Shown: piece after piece, positions 1 through 5,689 of the stretch
Layout: every line of letters starts with the position of its first letter
How positions within the stretch are numbered: the first letter of the stretch is position 1
Source of the DNA: JBPCRW01 sp050996405
GTDB taxonomy: Bacteria; Acidobacteriota; Blastocatellia; Pyrinomonadales; Pyrinomonadaceae
Assembly (NCBI GenBank): GCA_050996405.1
Contig: JBPCRW010000286.1
Location: 1-5,689 of the forward strand
Length of the DNA stretch: 5,689 bases
Reading direction: 5' to 3'
The notes under the pieces: model-generated
Database searches by the model: none
Told to the model about the DNA's origin: nothing
Seen by the model: only the letters and a program-made list of their open reading frames with translations
Made by a program: the position numbers and the translations under genes

Positions 1-2
1 GA

Positions 3-896
3 AAATTTGAACCCGGACAGTTTTATCGCCTTCAGAATTTTGAGTCAACCGCGCCGATGGTTGACGGCAAACGTCTGATGATGGAAGGCTTAGCATTAAC
101 GGGCGCGTGGGTGGACGAAGAAAAAGGTTTGCTTTCGATGATTGTTCTGGAGATGGGAACTTCGTCGCGCCTTTGTTCGATTTTGAAGGAAGGCGAAGAA
201 GTTGTCGTGATGGGTCCGACGGGAACGCCGACCGAAATTCCGATGAACGAAACCGTTTTGCTCGCGGGCGGCGGACTCGGAAATGCTGTTTTGTTTTCGA
301 TTGCCAAAGCGATGCGGGAATGCGGCAATCGCGTAATTTATTTTGCGGGCTACAAAAACGGCGCGGATTTATTCAAGCGCGAAGAAATCGAAAATTCGAC
401 CGACCAGATTATTTGGGCGACGGATATGGGCGACGAAATTATTCCGCGCAGAGCGCAGGACGCGCATTTTCGCGGCAATATCGTGCAGGCGATGATTGCC
501 TACGCCGAAGGACGTTTGGGCGAGCAGACCGTTAATTTACCGGACGTTGACCGCATTATTGCCATCGGTTCGGACAGGATGATGAACGGCGTTAAAGAGG
601 CGCGTCATACGACTTTGAAACCTTTCTTGAAAGAAAATCATATTGCCATCGGCTCAATCAACTCGCCGATGCAATGTATGATGAAGGAAGTTTGCGCCCA
701 GTGTTTGCAGCGTCACGTCAACCCGCACACGGGCGAAGAATTTTTCGTTTTTTCGTGTTTTAATCAAGACCAGAATCTCGATTCGGTTGATTTTCAAAAT
801 TTGAGCGAGCGTTTAAAAGCCAACAGCGTGCAGGAAAAGTTGACGAATCTTTTTCTGGATAAAATTTTCAAAGACGCTGCCGCGGCAAAATCATAA
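3..896 (+). CDS. FAD/NAD(P)-binding ferredoxin reductase-like oxidoreductase, C-terminal part (5' end outside window)
   Basis: The reading frame is open from the left edge, so this is the last 297 residues of a longer protein; the ATG at 57 lies inside the flavin domain and is not the start. The fragment begins with a flavin-binding strand of the FNR family (EPGQFYRLQN, fragment residues 3-12). It continues through a beta-barrel ending in GPTGTP (about 71-76) and a nucleotide-binding fold with the glycine-rich loop LLAGGGLGNA (86-95). A GSDRMM loop (189-194) is typical of the family. The C-terminus has cysteines at 225, 231, 234 and 252 (CX5CX2CX17C), resembling the [2Fe-2S] site of PyrK/DHOD electron-transfer subunits. 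I recall this C-terminus (SPMQCMMKE, then FSCFNQDQ) from very large proteins in which a GltD-like FAD/NAD oxidoreductase is fused to an FNR module; that fusion cannot be confirmed here. Probable role: cytoplasmic electron transfer between NAD(P)H, flavin and Fe-S centres. Substrate unknown. Confidence 0.8.
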   Translation, partial: KFEPGQFYRLQNFESTAPMVDGKRLMMEGLALTGAWVDEEKGLLSMIVLEMGTSSRLCSILKEGEEVVVMGPTGTPTEIPMNETVLLAGGGLGNAVLFSIAKAMRECGNRVIYFAGYKNGADLFKREEIENSTDQIIWATDMGDEIIPRRAQDAHFRGNIVQAMIAYAEGRLGEQTVNLPDVDRIIAIGSDRMMNGVKEARHTTLKPFLKENHIAIGSINSPMQCMMKEVCAQCLQRHVNPHTGEEFFVFSCFNQDQNLDSVDFQNLSERLKANSVQEKLTNLFLDKIFKDAAAAKS

Positions 897-1879
897 TGGC
901 GCAGGAAGAAACAACATTTCAGCCCGAAACATTTAAATTGCCGTCGCCCGCATTGTCGGAAAAAGACCGCGATATGGGCTTCGGCGAAAAGGTTTCGAGC
1001 GAAAGCCGCGACCGGCTGATTAACCGCGACGGCTCTTTCAACGTCGAGCGCACGGGTTTGGGTTTAACTGCCCTGCTCAACCCGTATCATATTTTAATAA
1101 CGATGAACTGGAAAAAATTCATCGGGCTGACGCTGCTGCTTTACTTTTTCAGCAATCTTTTTTTCGGGTTGCTTTACACTTTGCTCGGCGCGGACGCGCT
1201 CGTCGATACTTCGTCAACGCCGCTTGACGATATTTTCCTGCGCGGATTTTTCTTCAGCGTGCAGACTTTTGCGACCATCGGTTACGGCACAATTCATCCG
1301 TCGGGAATCATTTCAAATTTTCTCGTCACCGTCGAATCTTATTATTCGATGATAATTACCGCGCTGATAACGGGCATCGTTTTTGCGCGGTTTGCCCGCC
1401 CGACGGCGAAGATTTTATTTAGCGAAACTGCCGTTATCGCGCCGTTTCAAGACAAAACCGCGTTTATGCTGCGAATCGTTAATTCGCGCAATAATCAGAT
1501 GATTGATGTTGACGCGAAAATAACGTTTTCGCATCTGGTCGAAGAAGGCGAACGTGTCGTGCGCCGTTTTGAGTTGCTCGAACTCGAACGTCGCAAAGTT
1601 TTCTTTCTGCCGCTCGCGTGGACAATCGTGCATCCGATTGACGAACACAGTCCGCTGTTCGGTTTGACTGCCGAAGAATTGGAAAAAGGCAACGCGGAAT
1701 TTGCCGTTCTGCTGTCGGGAATGGACGAAACTTACGCGCAGATTGTTCATACGCGCACTTCCTACAAATCAAACGAAATAAAATTTGGATACAAATTCGC
1801 CAATATCTACAACACGGTCGAAAGCGGCGGGAAAATCTCAATCAACGTTCGCAAATTGTCGAAAACCGAAAAAATATAA
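896..1879 (+). CDS. Inward rectifier potassium channel, KirBac type
   Basis: This is a 327-residue membrane protein, close to the usual KirBac length of about 300-330. A soluble N-terminus leads into an amphipathic slide-helix region (RDGSFNVERTGL, 44-55). TM1 is at about 74-97, the pore helix at about 115-126, and the K+ selectivity filter TIGYG at 127-131. TM2 is at about 138-165 and is followed by the FARFARP linker (163-169) characteristic of prokaryotic Kir channels. Residues 176-320 form the cytoplasmic IRK immunoglobulin-like domain, with the family signatures WTIVHPIDEHSPLFGLT (242-258) and HTRTSY (285-290). The protein should form a tetrameric K+ channel in the inner membrane, gated through the cytoplasmic domain. 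The ATG at 896 shares its A with the preceding TAA, and no Shine-Dalgarno is visible, so translation is probably coupled to the upstream oxidoreductase. Nothing appears truncated and the filter is intact. Confidence 0.93.
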   Translation: MAQEETTFQPETFKLPSPALSEKDRDMGFGEKVSSESRDRLINRDGSFNVERTGLGLTALLNPYHILITMNWKKFIGLTLLLYFFSNLFFGLLYTLLGADALVDTSSTPLDDIFLRGFFFSVQTFATIGYGTIHPSGIISNFLVTVESYYSMIITALITGIVFARFARPTAKILFSETAVIAPFQDKTAFMLRIVNSRNNQMIDVDAKITFSHLVEEGERVVRRFELLELERRKVFFLPLAWTIVHPIDEHSPLFGLTAEELEKGNAEFAVLLSGMDETYAQIVHTRTSYKSNEIKFGYKFANIYNTVESGGKISINVRKLSKTEKI

Positions 1880-1893
1880 TGTTCGCGCGAACA
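1880..1893. repeat. Perfect 14-bp palindrome directly after the channel gene
   Basis: TGTTCGCGCGAACA equals its own reverse complement and begins on the base after the channel stop codon. As RNA it could form a 5-bp stem with a GCGC loop. No T-run follows, so it is not a convincing intrinsic terminator. It could be an operator for a dimeric regulator acting on the restriction gene downstream, or an RNA-stabilising hairpin at the end of the oxidoreductase-channel transcript. Its existence is certain; its function is not. Confidence 0.5.
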
Positions 1894-2042
1894 GTTTGAA
1901 AAGGCAGCGGATTAACAAAGATTCATTCTTGTAAAGATTAGCTAAACTCAAAAGCCTCTGTTAAAATTTTTCAATTCCTTTCTAATTATCAAAATTTGGT
2001 CGGTATATTTTTCGTCATTCCGAAGAATATCTTTTAACCGAA
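1894..2042 (+). promoter_or_regulatory. AT-rich intergenic region, probable promoter zone of the res gene
   Basis: These 149 bases are markedly richer in A and T than the flanking genes and contain no plausible ORF. The best -10-like hexamer is TATATT at 2004-2009, but the bases 17 nt upstream of it do not resemble a -35 box. A TTGGTC at 1996-2001 lies too close to serve it. Runs of A and T at about 1960-1998 could act as an UP-like element. No Shine-Dalgarno precedes the ATG at 2043. A promoter is inferred mainly from the gap and the change of function between the two neighbouring genes. Confidence 0.3.
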
Positions 2043-4805
2043 ATGAAATTAAAACTTGAAGAACTGAAATATCAACAAAACGCGATTGAGTCGGTTGTCA
2101 AAGTATTTGAAGGCGCGGCGAAAAATACTTTCGATAACGCGACGATTGACGGCATTCGTTTTAATCGCCGCAATTTGAGCAAAGACCAATTGAAGCTGAA
2201 TATCAAAACCATTGCGAAAGAAAACGGCATCGCGGAAGAAAAGACGCAGTTGTCGGAAACTAATAATTTGTGTGTCGAAATGGAAACCGGAACGGGCAAA
2301 ACGCTGGTTTATCTGAAAACGATTTACGAACTTTATAAACATTACGGATTCACAAAATTTATAGTCTTAGTTCCGTCGGTCGCCATTCGGCAAGGCATTC
2401 TCGCGTCGCTCAACATTTTCGGCAAACAGCTTCAGGATATTTACGGATTCACGCCGGATTATTTTGAATACAGCAGCAAAAAACTGCACGAAGTCGGAAA
2501 GTTTGCCGAAGAACAGTATCCGCAAATTATGATTATGACTACGGGAGCGATTGTCGGGGACGATAAAATTATCAACCGCGAACAGCGTGAAGACCTTTTT
2601 GACAACACGCCGTATATTGACGTTATCGGCAAAACAAATCCGATTGTCATAATGGACGAGCCGCAGGAAGGAATGGACGCGCCGGAAACGAAAAAAGCGA
2701 TTGAAAGATTAAATCCGCTTTTCAAAATTCGCTATTCGGCGACACACAAAGAATTTTACAATCTGATTTATCGCCTTACGCCTTACGACAGTTACCGGCA
2801 AAATCTGGTTAAGAAAATTGAAGTTTTAACCGTCGTCGAAAAGAATGACGAAGCGACGCTGAAAATCGAATTGTCAAACGTCCAAACGAGCGCGGGCGAC
2901 CCGAAAGTTAAACTCAAAGCGTGGATTCGCGGCGCGGGCGATAAAATCGAATTTAAGGAAACCGCGTGGCTCAAGAAAGGCGACAATTTAGGCGAAAAGT
3001 CGAAAAATTCGAGTTATCTCGATTACGTTATCGAAAACATCCGCAAAGATATGTTCGATAACGTTTGGCGCGTTCGCTTTACCAACGGCGTTGAGTTAAT
3101 CGAAAAACAAAACGCCGGAAATATCGAACAAGTTTGGGCAATGCAGACGGAATTTTTGATTAAAAAGCATTTCGCCAAAGCCGCCGCGCTAAACGCCAAA
3201 GGAATTAAATGTTTGTCGCTGGTTTTTATCAACCGCGTTTCAAATTACATCGGCGAAAATCCGGTTGTCAAAAATCTTTTCACCGAAAAATATCGGGAAA
3301 TCTATCCGCAATTTAACGGCGGAAAAGTGCCGACCGACGAGCAAATCGAGCAGGTTCAAGGCTATTATTTCGCGCGAAACGCCAAAGGCGAGTTTTCGGA
3401 TAATGAAGGCGGCATCGGCGAACAGAAAAGAATTTACGATTTAATTTTGCGGCAGAAAGAAGAATTACTCGCGCTTGATAATCCGGTCGAGTTTATTTTT
3501 TCACATTCGGCTTTGGGGGTTGGTTGGGATAATCCAAATGTTTTCAACATTGCGACGATGAGCGCGTCTTATTCGGAAATCAAAAAGCGGCAGGAAATCG
3601 GGCGCGGTCTCCGCATTTGCGTTAATCAAAAAGGCGAGCGTGTTTATGATGCAGAAGACGGACGCGCGGACGAACGCATCAATCAATTGACCGTAATTCC
3701 GAATGAAACTTACGAAACTTTTGCGCGGCAGTATCAGGAAGAAATAAAGGAAATTTACGGCACGGCGGCGGCTGGCGCGGGAATGACGCACACGGATAAA
3801 GACAAAAAGAAAAATACTGTTTCCTTTATTCGTAATTCTAACGATTCGGTTAATAACGCGCTCAAAAAATTTTGGGCGGCGTTGGCGAGAAAAACCGAAT
3901 ACACGGTTGCTTTTGATGAAGAAAGACTCGTCAGTCAAGCCGTCGAACGGGTAATAAATATTAAAATCGCGCAAACGGTTATTGCCGCCGAACTTCAATC
4001 AATTGACGCGATGCGCGAAGACGGTTTTACGTCAACATATCAAGGTGATTCGTCAAAAGTAGTTGCGGCGAATTTTTCGGCATTGGATTTGATTGAAGAA
4101 TTGAGCGAAGAAACAAAATTGAGTTATCGCGCCATTCTGAAAATTATCGGCGAAGTAAAAAATCACGCCGAAGCAATTAAAGAATGGGTCAAAAATCCGC
4201 CGCTTTTTGTGCAGAAAGCCGCGAGCGTTATCAAAGATATTGAAGCGCGCGAAATGCTGCGCGGGCTGACTTATCACGTCACCGGAGAGGCGATTCCGTT
4301 TGATTTTGACGATTATATTGACGAAGTCGCCGACCTCAACAAAGATTTAGCTTTTACGCCGAATTACGGCGTTTATGACAAGCAAAAAGTTGATAGCCAA
4401 ATCGAAAAGACGTTTGCCGAAACCGCCGACGCGGACAACAAAATCGTCTGCGTTTTGAAACTGCCGAAAGCGTATCGCGTCAAAACTCCAATCGGATTTT
4501 ACGAGCCGGATTTTGGTATCGTCTTAAAACGAAAAGAAATCGGCGAAGGCGCGGACGAAGAATATCATTTCGTCGTCGAAACCAAAGGCACGGCGAAACT
4601 CGGCGATATGAAAGCGTTAAAAGAAAGTGAAACTTACAAAATGAATTGCGCCCTAAAACATTTTGAAGCGTTAGGCGTGAAACTGAAAATTAAAGGCGAA
4701 GACATTTACAAAGCTCCGATTAAGGAATATAGAGAGTTTAAGCGCGAAGCAAGCGAGACGATTACGAAATTGCGCGAAAACAAATCGGAAACGCGCACGC
4801 AGTAA
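2043..4805 (+). CDS. res: Type III restriction-modification system, Res subunit (helicase-endonuclease)
   Basis: This is a 920-residue protein within the usual Res size range. The N-terminus (LEELKYQQNAIESVVKVFEG, 5-24) is the typical Res opening and supports the ATG at 2043. SF2 helicase motifs appear in order: Walker A METGTGKT (80-87), motif Ia around VPSVAIRQG (110-118), Walker B/motif II DEPQ (205-208), motif III SAT (232-234), motif V SHSALGVGWDNPNV (487-500) and motif VI QEIGRGLRI (517-525). The C-terminal PD-(D/E)XK nuclease has EPDFGIVL (821-828; D823) and VVETKG (844-849; E846, K848). All catalytic residues are present, so the enzyme looks intact. Family members translocate on or switch along DNA using ATP and cut when partnered with the Mod methyltransferase that recognises the site. 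No mod gene lies upstream; it may lie beyond the right edge or be absent. The last six residues (SETRTQ) and the stop codon are encoded by a copy of the palindromic repeat, so the native C-terminus has probably been replaced or extended. Confidence 0.93.
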   Translation: MKLKLEELKYQQNAIESVVKVFEGAAKNTFDNATIDGIRFNRRNLSKDQLKLNIKTIAKENGIAEEKTQLSETNNLCVEMETGTGKTLVYLKTIYELYKHYGFTKFIVLVPSVAIRQGILASLNIFGKQLQDIYGFTPDYFEYSSKKLHEVGKFAEEQYPQIMIMTTGAIVGDDKIINREQREDLFDNTPYIDVIGKTNPIVIMDEPQEGMDAPETKKAIERLNPLFKIRYSATHKEFYNLIYRLTPYDSYRQNLVKKIEVLTVVEKNDEATLKIELSNVQTSAGDPKVKLKAWIRGAGDKIEFKETAWLKKGDNLGEKSKNSSYLDYVIENIRKDMFDNVWRVRFTNGVELIEKQNAGNIEQVWAMQTEFLIKKHFAKAAALNAKGIKCLSLVFINRVSNYIGENPVVKNLFTEKYREIYPQFNGGKVPTDEQIEQVQGYYFARNAKGEFSDNEGGIGEQKRIYDLILRQKEELLALDNPVEFIFSHSALGVGWDNPNVFNIATMSASYSEIKKRQEIGRGLRICVNQKGERVYDAEDGRADERINQLTVIPNETYETFARQYQEEIKEIYGTAAAGAGMTHTDKDKKKNTVSFIRNSNDSVNNALKKFWAALARKTEYTVAFDEERLVSQAVERVINIKIAQTVIAAELQSIDAMREDGFTSTYQGDSSKVVAANFSALDLIEELSEETKLSYRAILKIIGEVKNHAEAIKEWVKNPPLFVQKAASVIKDIEAREMLRGLTYHVTGEAIPFDFDDYIDEVADLNKDLAFTPNYGVYDKQKVDSQIEKTFAETADADNKIVCVLKLPKAYRVKTPIGFYEPDFGIVLKRKEIGEGADEEYHFVVETKGTAKLGDMKALKESETYKMNCALKHFEALGVKLKIKGEDIYKAPIKEYREFKREASETITKLRENKSETRTQ

Positions 4806-4966
4806 GCGTGTCTTTGCACGGAAACAAAAACGCGCACGCAGTAAGCGTGTTCTTGGCTTGAAAGACACGCTTTTCTTTGACACGCTTACTGCGTGCGCGT
4901 TTCCGATAACACGCTTACTGCGTGCGCGTTTCCGATAACACGTTTACTGCGTGCGCGTTTCCGATA
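4784..4966. repeat. REP-like palindromic repeat cluster, left of the transposase (five full copies plus a partial)
   Basis: The core is GAAACGCG followed by the hairpin CACGC-AGTAA-GCGTG (5-bp stem, 5-nt loop). Forward copies are at 4784-4812 (A, overlapping the end of res) and 4828-4850 (B). Reverse copies are at 4880-4908 (C), 4909-4937 (D) and 4938-4966 (E). C and D are identical 29-bp units, and E differs from them by one base (T at 4943). A partial reverse copy (GACACGCTT) lies at 4864-4872. A and C form an exact 29-bp inverted repeat (4784-4812 with 4879-4907). The mixed orientation resembles a BIME-type cluster of REP elements. There are no unique spacers, which excludes a CRISPR array. 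Confidence 0.9.
4828..4902. terminator. Long inverted repeat able to form a large hairpin downstream of res
   Basis: Bases 4828-4850 and 4880-4902 are exact reverse complements (23 bp) separated by 29 bases. A competing 12-bp pairing joins 4804-4815 with 4861-4872, and each repeat copy can also fold on itself. Any RNA reading out of res would therefore carry strong secondary structure just after the stop codon, which could protect the 3' end or attenuate read-through into the transposase gene. No uridine tract follows at the canonical position, so intrinsic termination is uncertain. Confidence 0.4.
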
Positions 4967-4987
4967 AATAGACTTTCTGATAAAAAT

Positions 4988-5545
4988 ATGATTGATGAAA
5001 AATGGAACGACAGCGGATTTCCTTTAGCGTATTTGATAACATTTCGGACTTATGGAAGTTGGCTGCACGGCGACGAGCGCGGTTCGGTTGATACGCACGG
5101 CAAAAACATTTACGGAACGGCGGGCATTTTGCCGAATCGGAAACTGGAAGATGAAATGCGTGAAAATCTTAGTCAAGATGTTTTACTGCTTGACCGGCGG
5201 CAGCGTGAATCAGTCGAAGCCGCGATAAGAGAAATTTGCGAACAACGCGGATATTTTCTGCAAGCGTTGAATGTGCGAAGCAATCACGTTCACGCGGTTA
5301 TTTCGTCGCCGATGAAACCGGAAAGAATTGCCGATGCGCTCAAGGCATTTTCGACAAAGAAACTGCGTGAAAAAAGTTTAGTGAAAACAGATGAGAAAAT
5401 ATGGTCGCGCGGACGAAGCCGCCGTTATTTATGGAAACCGCGCCATATCGCTTTAGCAATCGAATATGTTTTATACGGACAAGGCGATACGCCGTTTGAC
5501 TTAGAGGAAGCAGAAAAAGAGGAAACAGAAACGCGCACGCAGTAA
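4988..5545 (+). CDS. Y1 (HUH) transposase, IS200-like / REP-associated tyrosine transposase (RAYT)
   Basis: This is a 185-residue protein of the single-tyrosine HUH transposase superfamily. The N-terminal strand FPLAYLITFRTYGSWLHGDERGSVD, residues 11-35, is a recognisable family opening. The metal-binding HUH motif is NHVH (99-102; H100, H102). The C-terminal part has SRRYLWKPRH (144-153) and then AIEYVLYGQG, where Y160 is the most likely nucleophile (Y163 is an alternative) and Q165 a possible metal ligand. It should cut and rejoin single-stranded DNA at hairpin-marked ends. I chose the ATG at 4988 because the conserved domain begins just after it; the in-frame GTG at 4922 lies in a repeat unit and would add only repeat-encoded residues. 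Repeats flank the gene on both sides and supply its last residues (about EETETRTQ) and stop. No TnpB or second IS ORF is visible, which fits a RAYT better than a full IS200/IS605 element. Confidence 0.87.
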   Translation: MIDEKWNDSGFPLAYLITFRTYGSWLHGDERGSVDTHGKNIYGTAGILPNRKLEDEMRENLSQDVLLLDRRQRESVEAAIREICEQRGYFLQALNVRSNHVHAVISSPMKPERIADALKAFSTKKLREKSLVKTDEKIWSRGRSRRYLWKPRHIALAIEYVLYGQGDTPFDLEEAEKEETETRTQ

Positions 5546-5637
5546 GCGTGTCAAAAGAGGAAACAGAAACGCGCACGAGAGGAAACAGAAACGCGCACGC
5601 AGTAACGAGAGGAAACAGAAACGCGCACGCCGTAAGG
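5504..5637. repeat. Repeat cluster overlapping and following the transposase 3' end (four copies, progressively decayed)
   Basis: Copies of a unit beginning GAGGAAACAGAAACGCGCAC start at 5519 (F), 5557 (G), 5579 (H) and 5609 (I). A related 13-bp stretch inside the coding region at 5504-5516 matches the unit's first 13 bases at 12 positions. F keeps the complete hairpin CACGC-AGTAA-GCGTG. G stops after GCGCAC, H runs through AGTAA but lacks the right arm, and I has CGTAAGGATG where the right arm should be. Spacings are 38, 22 and 30 bp. The 5' half of the unit (GAGGAAACA) is absent from the left cluster and equals the end of the transposase coding sequence. These copies therefore look like local duplications of the gene-repeat junction rather than independent insertions. 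Confidence 0.85.
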
Positions 5638-5689
5638 ATGGCCGCCAAAACGAGAACACGGAGCAGCAAGCAACCAGCGCGTCTTTTCC
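5638..5689 (+). CDS. Possible start of a further gene, truncated by the window edge
   Basis: An ATG at 5638 opens a frame that stays open to the last base, encoding 17 residues rich in Lys, Arg, Ser and Thr (MAAKTRTRSSKQPARLF). It begins inside the decayed right arm of the last repeat copy. AAGG stands directly against the ATG, too close for a normal ribosome site; GAGAGGAAA at 5607-5615 is too far away. The stretch is too short to identify. A basic N-terminus would be compatible with a DNA-binding protein or a methyltransferase, but that is a guess. Confidence 0.3.
   Translation, partial: MAAKTRTRSSKQPARLF

Noticed and set aside
107..535. Second plus-strand ORF (142 aa) inside the oxidoreductase gene
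   Set aside because: Out-of-frame shadow of the oxidoreductase; arginine-rich, low-complexity composition with no recognisable domain.
1415..1841. Overlapping minus-strand ORFs opposite the channel's cytoplasmic domain
   Set aside because: The + strand frame carries clear Kir motifs throughout; the antisense peptides show no family features.
1880..1893. LexA/SOS box
   Set aside because: The half-sites are GTTC-N4-GAAC, the reverse arrangement of the GAAC-N4-GTTC Gram-positive-type box, and no SOS gene follows.
3501..3998. Minus-strand ORF of 165 aa opposite res
   Set aside because: It lies opposite helicase motifs V and VI of Res and has no recognisable domain or start signals.
4671..4883. 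Minus-strand ORF with repeated RLLRARF peptides
   Set aside because: It is antisense translation of repeat copies A and B plus the end of res; there is no independent coding evidence.
4880..4966. CRISPR-like array of 29-bp repeats
   Set aside because: The units abut directly with no unique spacers, appear in both orientations in the cluster, and flank a transposase; there are no cas genes.
4922..4987. Upstream GTG start for the transposase adding 22 residues
   Set aside because: The extension is a translation of repeat units D and E, has no family similarity, and the conserved domain starts right after the ATG at 4988.
5340..5669. Minus-strand ORF of 109 aa containing repeated TACAFLFPL
   Set aside because: The apparent peptide repeats are the antisense reading of the DNA repeat copies, and the rest is the shadow of the transposase gene.

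Overview
The window looks like an ordinary chromosomal stretch of a bacterium with moderate GC content. The gene families (a KirBac-type potassium channel, a large fused flavin oxidoreductase, and a Y1 transposase of the 'TYGSWLHGDERGSVD' type) and the lack of clear Shine-Dalgarno sites remind me of Acidobacteriota (Blastocatellia/Pyrinomonadaceae-like). That placement is an impression from recalled family members, not something the sequence proves.

Layout, all genes on the + strand: (1) 3-896, the 3' part of a ferredoxin-NADP+ reductase-like flavoprotein with a C-terminal four-cysteine Fe-S motif; (2) 896-1879, an inwardly rectifying K+ channel whose ATG overlaps the previous stop by one base (TAATG), so the two are probably co-transcribed; (3) 1880-2042, a 163-bp AT-rich intergenic stretch that opens with a perfect 14-bp palindrome and probably carries the promoter of the next gene; (4) 2043-4805, a 920-aa type III restriction Res subunit (SF2 helicase plus PD-(D/E)XK nuclease) with no mod methyltransferase gene upstream in the window; (5) 4784-4966, five full copies and one partial copy of a short palindromic element, two forward and three reverse, the last three in exact 29-bp tandem; (6) 4988-5545, a 185-aa Y1/HUH transposase of the IS200-like/RAYT kind; (7) 5519-5637, four more, progressively decayed copies of the same element; (8) 5638 to the end, possibly the start of another gene.

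The most notable feature is the 4784-5637 block: a RAYT-like transposase bracketed on both sides by REP-like palindromes with the core hairpin CACGC-AGTAA-GCGTG. The TAA inside the hairpin loop is the stop codon of both the restriction gene and the transposase gene, in the same frame, so both proteins end in the identical tail ETRTQ. This suggests that the element has rewritten the 3' ends of coding genes, and that the transposase and its repeats form a REP/RAYT-type domesticated mobile system that has landed right behind an apparently mod-less restriction gene.
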